NCBI RefSeq assembly: GCF_910592395.1
Contig: NC_088316.1
Coordinates: 5,580,001-5,644,000 of the forward strand
Source of the DNA: Lineus longissimus
Lineage: Eukaryota > Nemertea > Pilidiophora > Heteronemertea > Lineidae
Reading direction: 5' to 3'
Length of the DNA: 64,000 nucleotides
Position 1 is the stretch's first letter. Every line of letters begins with the position of its first letter. The notes beneath the pieces are model-generated. The model searched no databases. It saw only the letters and a program-made list of their open reading frames with translations, and was not told the origin of the DNA. A program made the position numbers and the translations under genes. Shown here piece after piece: positions 34,531-43,438 of this stretch.

Positions 34531-34894
34531 AACAGACTATGACACTTGGGTCCAACGTCAACAATGATTGACTGGAATCGATCTGTGATAATAATCCAGG
34601 AACTGTATCATCAATGTGTGTTGTGACTTTAAAGTGGCGTGGATGGATACAGGGATCCGTTATATCTAAAAAAAGGATTTCTTTTCAAGAGGTGTTATAT
34701 AGTTTACATCACATGATGCTCTGGATGCGTATCAGAGGATCAGTGTGCCACGCCATCGAAACTATGTGGTTGATTCAATTGTGTTACCACTATTGAAAGC
34801 ACCAGCCAGATTTTGCCTCTGAGACAATGTTTTTACTTTCTTACTGCCGTATGTCTAGCGAGAAGGCAATATGTAACCTTTTTTACTGGTGGCA
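34531..34894. other. SMIM20 3' flank
   Basis: Probable 3' UTR and spacer between SMIM20 and the duplicated zinc-finger array. No AATAAA seen close to the stop and no other feature recognised. Confidence 0.35.
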
Positions 34895-35356
34895 AACCAA
34901 CTAACCAACCAAAACCCATTGAGTGGACTCATTGACATGTTTACTGCCGACCAGTCTGATGGAAGAGTTGAACCAGCTCACACATCTGCTGTCGGGCAGT
35001 CCAGAGCTGAACTAGACATACATTCTGTTCATGTTGCAGAGGAGAGAATTGTCCATAGTGGGGCCTTCAACTTGCCATGTAATATATCTCCGAAAGAACA
35101 GACCAGTGTCAAAAGTGAGCAATGTGACATTTCTCTTCAAGAGCAGGGTTATATCATACATGTAGTTAGACCCTGTGACATGTTTCCTACCGAACAAGGT
35201 GATGTCGAAAGAAAGCCTTTTTACATGTCTTTGTTAGAACAGGCAACTGTGTTAAGTGAGATAAGTAACATGTCTCCTTTTGAGCAGGCAAATGTCAAAA
35301 GTGAGCTATTTGGTGCATTTCCTAATTCAAAAAGGCGACCGGTTTTAGTCTTATGA
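34895..35356 (+). pseudogene. Truncated copy of the zinc-finger gene C-terminus (unit C)
   Basis: Open from ATG at 34889, but similarity to the two long paralogues begins around 34895 ('LIDMFTADQSDGRVEPAHTSA') and covers the region just before and within the VKSE repeats. It keeps motifs such as SVKSEQCDIS, PTEQGDVE and NVKSEL. The last residues (NSKRRPVLVL) match what is 3' UTR in units A and B (AATTCAAAAAGGCGAC... at 42572), so an internal deletion has fused repeat codons to the UTR. No finger domain is left. AATAAA at 35468. Probably a dead fragment, though a transcript cannot be ruled out. Confidence 0.75.
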
Positions 35357-35559
35357 ATGGAATGTTTGGTTTCCTCTTCTAAATCGATTTTTTAGCATGT
35401 TCGTGTATGTATGAAAACAGATCATGAGATTAATACTTTGTGTAAGATTATGAGCTTGAGTGAATACAATAAAATTTGTAAATAGCCTGGATTGGGATGG
35501 ATTTCAATACAACTTTCAAGGAACTTATTGATCTATAAACTATATTAACAAGCCTGCCA

Positions 35560-36130
35560 AGTAACATGTCTTGACCCCCTCCGAAGGGAACTCTGTAACC
35601 TACTTGCTCAAAGGACACCCTGTACTGCAGCAAGTGTTTTGATCCTGAGCCCGCAAGAGGCTAGCTCCTGACCCTTTCGAAGGGCACTGTAGAAGGCAGC
35701 AAGAAGTTTGCCTCTCCAATGACCCACTCCACCAGGAGTGGGTTCTCGTGACCCCCAACGAAGGACAATCCTTAAGCCAGCCCTCCTGACCCCTCCAAAG
35801 ACCACTTTGTAAGGCAGCAAGTGGCTTTGCCATTGACCACTTTCAAAGCACACTCTGTGAGGCTGCTATTCACTTGTCCTTGACCCGCCAAAGGGCACTC
35901 TGTAACTAGGCAGCCAATGGCTTTCTCCTGACCCCTCCGAAGGACACTCTAGAAGGCAGCCAGCACGTGGCTTGCTCCTGACCCCTCCAAAGACCACCAT
36001 GCGAGGCAGCCAGTGTCTTGCTCCTGCCCTTTCAAAGCACACTCTGAGAGACAGCAATTCACCTGTCCTTGACCCTTCCGAAGAGCGCATTCCGTTGGCG
36101 CTACCAGGCAGCCAGTGGCTACCTCCTAAC
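35560..36130 (+). repeat. 3'-flank minisatellite of unit C
   Basis: Degenerate ~45-50-bp units built on CTCCTGACCCCTCCAAAGACCAC, GCAAGGCAGC and CAGTGGCTTGC. The same array occurs in A (42815-42935 continuing at 48067-48420) and in B (60940-61410). Confidence 0.7.
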
Positions 36131-37894
36131 CCCTTCAACGATTTACTCCGGGTAGGTTTATCGAACTTCTCGACTTTGTGAGACCAAATATCACTTGAGC
36201 TTGTTGCGCGGTCTCTGTGTGGCCCAAAGAAAATACAGTAAAGTGTCTTGGCCAACAAGAACTCAGACCGGTTCATCACTTCCCAAAACCCTTACGGTAG
36301 TTCTAAAGCGCCATCTGCGAACCAATTAGTCAACTACGTCATGATCAATTCTGATTTGCTTATAAAATGTGCCAATTTCGTAGCGATCAAACTTAAAGAC
36401 CAGCGTAGTAAAGATTAAGACGCTACTCCATATATCAACCATCCTATTGGTAACTTCATACTTCGAAACTTGGCTAACGAACGGCCAACGGGTGTCCCAG
36501 AAAAATTGCAACATTCTTGGTTTGATTTGATACCCAATTGGCTCGAGATAGGTTGGTAGGCTACACCATGGAGCATGGAGGTATTATTAAGATGCCTCCA
36601 TGCATGGAGGTATACTCCATGGCTACACGAAATCCTGCTAAGGCTGCTTTTGCGAACAGTCACATGTGCAAATGGCATGTTGACCTGATGCACTATTACT
36701 ATGAAGGCTTCACCACGTGGAAATAAGTCATAAGAGCTCAAGATTATAGCCTCCCATCCCCAACCCCCCACCCCCACCCCCACCCCATAGACTGACAAAT
36801 ACACAGGCCACTGACAAAACATGTAACTAAAAGAATAGATTAGTCATTAGAAGGCATCCCGGTGTAGGCCTCCATGTGCAGTCTCCGTTGCCACATTTGC
36901 CACAACGATTACTAGGCCTAAGTCATCTCGAAAGATTTCTCAAAACATGACCTTGGAATCGCCAGCCAAGGTTGGTTACTGTAGGCCTAGCTTCAACTCA
37001 ACTCAACTGTTATGCATAAATGAGAATACTATTTTTGAACAAGGCACACTGCAGTTACCTTCAATACTGTAAACCTGGAAATTTTCACGATTTTAAATGT
37101 TAGCGATTTTGACTTTTTCAGTATTCACAAGTATTGAATTCAGCGTTGGATATCATAACTTGAAGGTTAATGCATTATTGGAGAGGAAATTTTCATGAGA
37201 TTTAATTTGGTGTTTGACCCTCTATTAGCGAAAATACCGTTGTAGTACTAAAATTTCTAGCTTTACAGTATCTATCGGTACCTGTTTGCAGAAAATTGGA
37301 ACAGTTTGTGAAATTTCAAATAATGTCAGACATCTGACCATTCGTCAGTTCATGCCCTGGATTTCAATGACCGCCAGCATGGGATATAAATTACCATGAA
37401 TGGCATGTTTCCACAAATTGGCCTGCATTCTAACTGCACCACTGCATCGATTGTGTATTCTTTTTTCCTGAACCACCAGTAAATACATTGAACACGAATG
37501 GTGTATCCCTCTAAAAGTATAATTTCATGGAATGAGGCAAAGGATAATCTCAACCAGCTGAGACTGGTTTTTTAAAGGTCTAATGCGTTCTTTAACTGGT
37601 GGTCCAGGAAAAAAAAAATGCAGTTAAATACACGATGCCTTAGGGCAGTAAATATGCCTTTAATTGACGAATTTCTACCCCGGTATTTATAGTATTTTTA
37701 TAGCGGTCTAGACAACAACTATTACAGACACTTTTATTAGGTATGTATTTTAATGCAATGTCCTTGAGGACACTTTCGATGGTTTTGAAGCAGTTTGCAT
37801 GTACCTTTTATGGTAAAATTCAATGGTTTTCATAGCATGTCTGACGGATCAGTTCATTTAAAGTATGATAAATTATCTGATTCAAATGTACACA
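36131..37894. other. Unit C tail and unit A head, no gene
   Basis: 36131-37080 is matched by 50530-51400. 37155-37870 is matched by 53924-55780 (apart from the insertion at 54348). A 16-bp palindrome CCTCCATGCATGGAGG lies at 36595-36610. No coding exon recognised. Confidence 0.5.
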
Positions 37895-38165
37895 AGTCAC
37901 AATCTGATTCCCAGCCCCTGACACCATTCATAATCTGAATCCGTCATCCTGACACCATTAATAATCTGATTCCCACACCCTGACACCATGCTGATCTGAC
38001 TCCCACTCCCTCACACCATTTATAATTTGATTCCAACAACCTGACACCATGCCTGATCTGATTCCCACTCCCTCACACTATTCATATACTGATTCCTGCT
38101 CCCTAACAGCATTCATAATCTAGTTTCCACTCCCTGACACCATTCATAATCTGATTCCTTTTCAT
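37895..38165 (+). repeat. Minisatellite, ~31-bp units (unit A)
   Basis: Units read roughly CATTCATAATCTGATTCCCACTCCCTGACAC, repeated about nine times with small changes. The same array is in unit B at 55790-56050. It ends directly before the HDDC3 relic. Confidence 0.8.
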
Positions 38166-38178
38166 TCATACATTGTAG

Positions 38179-38438
38179 GTGTCGTAGCAGAGGTCACTGA
38201 TGAAAAATCACTACCAAAACAAGAGCAATAACCTGAGAAAACTAATCGCGAAATTGGTAAAGTTAGCAGATAAACTGTACAATCTCCGTGACAAGTTGGT
38301 TGGACGGATGATCGAGTAGTGGAATATTTTGAATCGGCAAAGAAGGTGATTGACAGAGTCCGTGGAACGAATAAAGCATTGGAGGACACTTTAGATGCCA
38401 CGTTGGCAGCACGTGGAATTTCAGTAGCCATAGATTAA
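38179..38438 (+). pseudogene. HDDC3: HDDC3 (MESH1) last-exon relic, unit A
   Basis: After an acceptor-like TTGTAG the sequence reads VVAEVTDEKSLPKQE, then in another frame KLVKLADKLYNLRD, then in a third YFESAKKVIDRVRGTNKALEDTL...LAARGI and a stop. These are successive conserved blocks of metazoan HDDC3/MESH1 (ppGpp/NADPH hydrolase, HD family): 'EVTDDK.LPK', 'AKLVKLADKLYNLRD', 'YFEWA..V..GL.GTN..LEEAL...F..RG'. The segment between the first two blocks is missing and two frame shifts plus a TAA break the frame. The catalytic HD exons are not present. It is a duplicated dead exon. Confidence 0.75.
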
Positions 38439-38599
38439 TTTTAACCGGTTAGGTTCGTAAACATTAAACATCATCGCCAGGTGTCCTTACTGAGCAATGA
38501 CAGTTATATTTCAATCCAGGATCTGTGTTAAATTGCTAAAAGACGCCGACTTTGTATTGGCCTGAATATTGCGGCTACAATGACTTGCAAAGCGCCAGG

Positions 38600-39347
38600 A
38601 TGGCACCAAAATCATCCTTCACTTGTGTGCATTGTGAGAAATCATTTTCAAATAAGCGTAGGCTTGTTGATCATATTTGTATTCATGCAGTGAAAAACGA
38701 TTCAAATGCAAAAATTGTGAGAAATAATTTTCATGGAAGGGACATCTATTGATTCATGAACATATTCACACAGGAGAAAAACCATTCCAATGTAAATATT
38801 GTGAGAAATCATTTTCACGGAAGGAACGTCTATTGACTCATGAACATATTCACACAGGAGAAAAACCATTCCAATGCAAATACTGTGAGAAAGTGTTTTC
38901 ATGGAAGGTGACTTTATTGATTCCTGAACGTATTCACACAGGTGAAAACCCATTCTAGTGCAAATATTGTGAGAAATCATTTTCAGGTATGGAGACTCTT
39001 TTAACTCATGAAAGTATTCACACAGGAGGAGAATTATACAGATGTGTTCAGTGTGAGAAATCATTTATATCCAAGCAAGTACTTGTAAGACATATTCGTA
39101 TTCACACAGGAGAAAAACTATTCCAGTGCAAATATTGTGAGAAATCATTTTCACTTAAGGGAAATCTATTGACTCATGAACACATTCACACAGAAGAAAA
39201 ACCATTCCAGTGCAAATATTGTGAGAAATCATTTTCACGTAAGGGAAATCTATTGACTCATGAACGCATTCACACAGGAGAAAAACCATTCCGATGCAAA
39301 TACTGTGAGAAAGTGTTTTCATGGAAGGTGTCTTTATTGACTCATGA
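38600..39347 (+). pseudogene. Disrupted 5' zinc-finger array of unit A
   Basis: Begins at ATGGCACCAAAATCATCC, giving FTCVHCEKSFSNKRRLVDHICIH. A one-base loss near 38690 shifts the frame. TAA replaces a Ser codon in 'CEK*FSW' near 38722, and TAG replaces Gln in 'NPF*CKYC' at 38956. Another shift sits at the A-run near 39362. At least eight C2H2 fingers can still be read across these frames, with TGEKPF linkers. Either the gene now starts downstream at 39348 or the whole locus is decaying. Confidence 0.7.
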
Positions 39348-42104
39348 ATGTATTCACACAGGAAAAAAAAATTATTCAGATGTAAATATTGTGAGAAATC
39401 GTTTTCAGCGAAGGCAAGTCTATTGACTCATGAACGTATTCACACAGGAAAAAAATTATTCAGATGTGTACAGTGTGAGAAATCATTAGTAACCAAGCAA
39501 GCGCTTGAAAAACATATTCGCATTCATACAGGAGAAAAACTATTCCAGTGCAAATACTGTGAAAAATTATTTTCATGTAGGGGAAATCTATTGACTCATG
39601 AACACATTCACACAGGAGAAAAACCATTCCAGTGCAAATATTGTGAGAAATCATTTTCACTTCGGGGAAATCTATTGACTCATGAACACATTCACACAGG
39701 AGAAAAACCATTCCAGTGCAAATATTGTGAGAAATCATTTTCACATAAGGGAAATCTATTGACTCATGAACGCATTCACACAGGAGAAAAGCCATTCCAG
39801 TGCAAATATTGTGAGAAATCATTTTCACGGCAGGGAAATCTATTGGCTCATGAACGCATTCACACAGGAGAAAAACCATTCCGATGCAAATACTGTGAGA
39901 AAGTGTTTTCATGGAAGGTGTCTTTATTGACTCATGAACGTAGTCACACAGGAAAAAAAAAATTATTCAGATGTGTACAGTGTGAGAAATCGTTAGTAAC
40001 CAAGCAAGCGCTTGAAAGACATATTCGCATTCACACAGGAGAAAAACCATTCCAGTGCAAATACTGTGAAAAATTATTTTCATGTAGGGGAAATCTATTG
40101 ACTCATGAACGCATTCACACAGGAAAAAAACCATTCCAATGCAAATACTGTGAGAAAGTGTTTTCAAGGAAGTTGAATTTATTGACTCATGAACGTATTC
40201 ACACAAGAGGAAAGCCATTCAGATGTAAATATTGTGAGAAATCGTTTTCAGAGAAGGCAAGTCTATTGACTCATGAATGTAGTCACGCAGGAGAAGAGCC
40301 ATTCAGGTGTGTACAATGTGATAAAAAATTTGTCTCAAAGTTGGCTCTTGTCGGACATAGTCGTGTTCATGCAGGTGACAAACCATTCCAACTTTACTTC
40401 AACTGTAAATATTGTCATAAATCCTTCAAGAGCGATTCTGACTCACAAAAACATGAGGGCTGCTACAATGATACTGATCACAAGTCTTTGAATGTGTCTA
40501 TTGAAAGTCTTGGCAAGGACAAACGGTTCAAGTCAAATCTATTGACTCATGAACGCATTCACACAGGAAAAAAACCATTCCAATGCAAATACTGTGAGAA
40601 AGTGTTTTCAAGGAAGTTGAATTTATTGACTCATGAACGTATTCACACAAGAGGAAAGCCATTCAGATGTAAATATTGTGAGAAATCGTTTTCAGAGAAG
40701 GCAAGTCTATTGACTCATGAATGTAGTCACGCAGGAGAAGAGCCATTCAGGTGTGTACAATGTGATAAAAAATTTGTCTCAAAGTTGGCTCTTGTCGGAC
40801 ATAGTCGTGTTCATGCAGGTGACAAACCATTCCAACTTTACTTCAACTGTAAATATTGTCATAAATCCTTCAAGAGCGATTCTGACTCACAAAAACATGA
40901 GGGCTGCTACAATGATACTGATCACAAGTCTTTGAATGTGTCTATTGAAAGTCTTGGCAAGGACAAACGGTTCAAGTCAAAAAGTGGCAAAGCTATGAAA
41001 AGGTCTTGCCCATGTTCTCGTCGTGAGCAAACTGTTGTTGAAAATGAACCTGCAGCAGAACTAACCAGTCATTTAGATAGCAATAATTCTCTAAATGTAC
41101 AAAACCCAAAAGCTGCATATTTTGCGTCGAATGAATGTTTGATCAGCAGTGAGGCTGTGAGTAAGGTAGCGATGTTGCCTGCTGCAGTCGGGTGTTCTGA
41201 CATGGATATCAAGGACGCAGCTGCAAAAATGTCTGCTATCAATGGAAATGAAACTGTTGATCTGGGTACTGCCAAAACTGAGGAATGTCAAGTTTTGCGG
41301 CTGGCTGTGAAACGAGATTCGATTGATCATCATTCTAATCAACTGGGAAATGTTAAAAGTGAACTCATTGACACGTTTGCTGCCGACCAGTCTGATGGAA
41401 GAGTTGAACCAGCTCACACATCTGCTACAGGGCAGTCCAGAGCTGAACTAGACATTCGTGCTGTTCATGTTAAAGGGGAGAGAAATGTCAAAAGTGGGGC
41501 CTTTACCCTGCCACCTACACAGTTTGACTTTTTTATAGGAGGACTATGTCAATCTGATATGTCACCTATAGAACAGACCAATGTTAAAAGCGAACCAACT
41601 GACATGTCTCCTATAGAACAGATCAATATCAAAAGTGAGCCATGTGACATGTCTCTTCTAGAACAAGGTTATGTCTTACAGGTAGTTGGATCATGTGACA
41701 TGTATCCTACAGATCAGGCTAATGTCAAAGGTGAGCCAGGTGATATGTCTCTGTTAGAACAGGCCAAGGTGTTAAGTGAGCCAGATAACTTGTCTCCTAT
41801 TGAGCAGGTTGATATCAAAACCGAACCATGTGACATTTCTCCTGTAAAGTTGGCCAATTGCAAAAGTGAAATATGTGACACATCTCCTATAGATCAGGTC
41901 AATGTAAAAAATGAAGCTTGTGACATATCTCCTTTAGAGCAGGCGAGTGTGAAAAGTGAGTCATACGATGACATGTCTCAAGCAGGGCATGTTACGGTAG
42001 AGCAGGAAAACTCGAGTGGTGCACAGGTTGATATGTCCAAGATTGATAAATACATTGCGGTGTTTGATCGCTGGGCAGAAATGTTGTGTGAAAATACAGG
42101 TTAG
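39348..42104 (+). CDS. C2H2 zinc-finger protein with psi-K-x-E repeat tail, unit A, 918 codons
   Basis: Uninterrupted frame to TAG at 42102-42104. Residues ~10-560 are about 17 C2H2 fingers of form F.CKYCEKSFS...LLTHE.IH joined by TGEKPF linkers, the standard layout of a nuclear DNA-binding factor. Fingers differ mainly at recognition-helix positions (SRQGN, SLRGN, SHKGN, SWKVS, SEKAS, TKQAL). A 444-bp in-frame block is duplicated (40091-40978). Residues ~560-700 are a linker. Then come ~10 repeats of a 16-17 residue motif such as DMSPIEQINIKSEPC, most with V/I-K-x-E, a SUMO-acceptor-like site. The protein ends in a short conserved segment (YIAVFDRWAEMLCENTG). The start at 39348 is the ORF start only: a frameshift in an A-run just after it separates it from upstream fingers. 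Function and targets unknown. Confidence 0.75.
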   Translation: MYSHRKKKLFRCKYCEKSFSAKASLLTHERIHTGKKLFRCVQCEKSLVTKQALEKHIRIHTGEKLFQCKYCEKLFSCRGNLLTHEHIHTGEKPFQCKYCEKSFSLRGNLLTHEHIHTGEKPFQCKYCEKSFSHKGNLLTHERIHTGEKPFQCKYCEKSFSRQGNLLAHERIHTGEKPFRCKYCEKVFSWKVSLLTHERSHTGKKKLFRCVQCEKSLVTKQALERHIRIHTGEKPFQCKYCEKLFSCRGNLLTHERIHTGKKPFQCKYCEKVFSRKLNLLTHERIHTRGKPFRCKYCEKSFSEKASLLTHECSHAGEEPFRCVQCDKKFVSKLALVGHSRVHAGDKPFQLYFNCKYCHKSFKSDSDSQKHEGCYNDTDHKSLNVSIESLGKDKRFKSNLLTHERIHTGKKPFQCKYCEKVFSRKLNLLTHERIHTRGKPFRCKYCEKSFSEKASLLTHECSHAGEEPFRCVQCDKKFVSKLALVGHSRVHAGDKPFQLYFNCKYCHKSFKSDSDSQKHEGCYNDTDHKSLNVSIESLGKDKRFKSKSGKAMKRSCPCSRREQTVVENEPAAELTSHLDSNNSLNVQNPKAAYFASNECLISSEAVSKVAMLPAAVGCSDMDIKDAAAKMSAINGNETVDLGTAKTEECQVLRLAVKRDSIDHHSNQLGNVKSELIDTFAADQSDGRVEPAHTSATGQSRAELDIRAVHVKGERNVKSGAFTLPPTQFDFFIGGLCQSDMSPIEQTNVKSEPTDMSPIEQINIKSEPCDMSLLEQGYVLQVVGSCDMYPTDQANVKGEPGDMSLLEQAKVLSEPDNLSPIEQVDIKTEPCDISPVKLANCKSEICDTSPIDQVNVKNEACDISPLEQASVKSESYDDMSQAGHVTVEQENSSGAQVDMSKIDKYIAVFDRWAEMLCENTG
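40091..40978 (+). repeat. 444-bp direct tandem duplication inside the unit A finger array
   Basis: 40091-40534 and 40535-40978 appear identical by eye. Both begin AAATCTATTGACTCATG and end CGGTTCAAGTC. The length is 148 codons, so the frame is kept; it repeats four finger-like modules and the post-finger linker. Unit B has one copy. Short AAA microhomology is at the junction. Confidence 0.9.
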
Positions 42105-42935
42105 GTGAAGACAGTAAAGACAATAATAGGGCCGCTTTGACGTACAGACGACAACCCGAATATGGTGTAAATTTTTCTCGTCTAAATGCAAAAATCAGGA
42201 TCAGTGTGGTCCCATCCGGAATTGAAAAAAAACATCGATCGAGGTACTTTTAATCTAGATGCATCCGGATCAAAAGTACTGTATAAACCCAAATGAAAAC
42301 CGAATCCGGATTCATTTTACCTGGGTGCATGCGCACTAACGTTTTTTTACACATCCACAAGCAACAGGTATTGGAGAGTTCCACATCTACAGAAATATAT
42401 ACATTCAGATGAGACCGGGTTGCGCTGATTGTCTAATTGCAGGCAATTTTTGAGACCTGAGCGTGGTTTGATCCGATCGCATCCGGTTCCGATATGAATC
42501 TGTTTTTTCTCCTGCCGTCTAATTGGCCCTAATATAACTGTTGTATTCGCTTGTTATAGTCAGTGATGATTCAAAAAGGCGACTGGTCTTAGTCTTATAT
42601 ATGGGATGTTTGGTTGCCTCTTCTATGATCGTGTTTTAGCATGTTCGTTTATGGAAACAGATCATGAGATTAATACATTGTGTAAGAGCTTGAGTGAATA
42701 CAATAAAATACAATGACATTTTTAAATAGCCTGGATTGGGTTGGATTTCCATACAACTTTCAAGGAACTTCGTTGATCTATAAAACTATATAATCAAGAC
42801 ATCCAAGTCACATACCTTGACCCCCTCCAAAGGGCACTCTAACCTGCCTGCTCAAATGACACCCGGTACTGCAGCAAGTGTTTTGATCCTAAGCCCCTCC
42901 ATAGGACACCTAGCAAGAGGCTAGATCCTGACCCC
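42105..42935 (+). other. 3' UTR and flank of the unit A zinc-finger gene
   Basis: AATAAA at 42702-42707 is shared with unit B (60828-60833). The minisatellite built on GACCCCCTCCAAAGGGCACTC starts near 42819 and is cut at 42935 by the retrotransposon. Confidence 0.6.
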
Positions 42936-43113
42936 TGTTATGTTCCCATGTAGGCCTGTGAAGGCCACAGAAACAATCTACGAATCGGCTTCTTGAACAA
43001 ACTATTTATTAAGCAACACACAACAGAAGTACCAATATTACACAGGCGCATGAAATACTAATGCGCGTTAGCTGGCACAGGCACATGAAGTACATGTATA
43101 TCAAGACATAACA
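42936..43113 (-). repeat. 3' LTR of the Ty3/mdg4-type element
   Basis: 178 bp, TG...CA with 7-bp terminal inverted repeats. It has an extra TACATG relative to the 5' LTR. On the minus strand it lies downstream of pol. Confidence 0.9.
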
Positions 43114-43438
43114 TCCCTCTCCTCCTTGAAAATGATCTTCTCTGACAGTGATACTTAGTACATGTACACAGTTTACTTCCAAAACAATTCTTGAAAATAA
43201 TTACTGAATGAACTTCTGTCCTTGAATTATCATTCAACACTGATTAGAATGTCCAACATACATGTACTAGATAAATGCAACGGTATGCATGTGAAATGTC
43301 CTCTACTTAAAGAATGAAAAGTCCACTTAGGTCTCAACAGACTCTAAAAGGAAAAGTCTAAAATCTCGTGCGCACACATCTGGCATCTGATTAAAACACA
43401 ATACACTAACATGATTGGCGATTGTCAAGTCACAATAA

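Noticed and set aside
39460-39912. Long antisense open frames across the zinc-finger arrays (also 56420-56755, 57423-57884, 58775-59101, 41091-41417)
   Set aside because: They are the complement of highly biased, repeated finger and tail codons; the repeated peptide pattern simply mirrors the sense repeats. No independent domain or start context.
38760-40300. Regular ~84-bp periodicity, at first glance like a CRISPR or satellite array
   Set aside because: The period is one C2H2 finger (28 codons) with coding constraint and TGEKP linkers; there are no spacer-repeat alternation or cas genes.
40273-40935. Two identical 72-codon plus-strand frames at 40273 and 40717
   Set aside because: Off-frame shadows of the 444-bp duplicated block within the zinc-finger frame.
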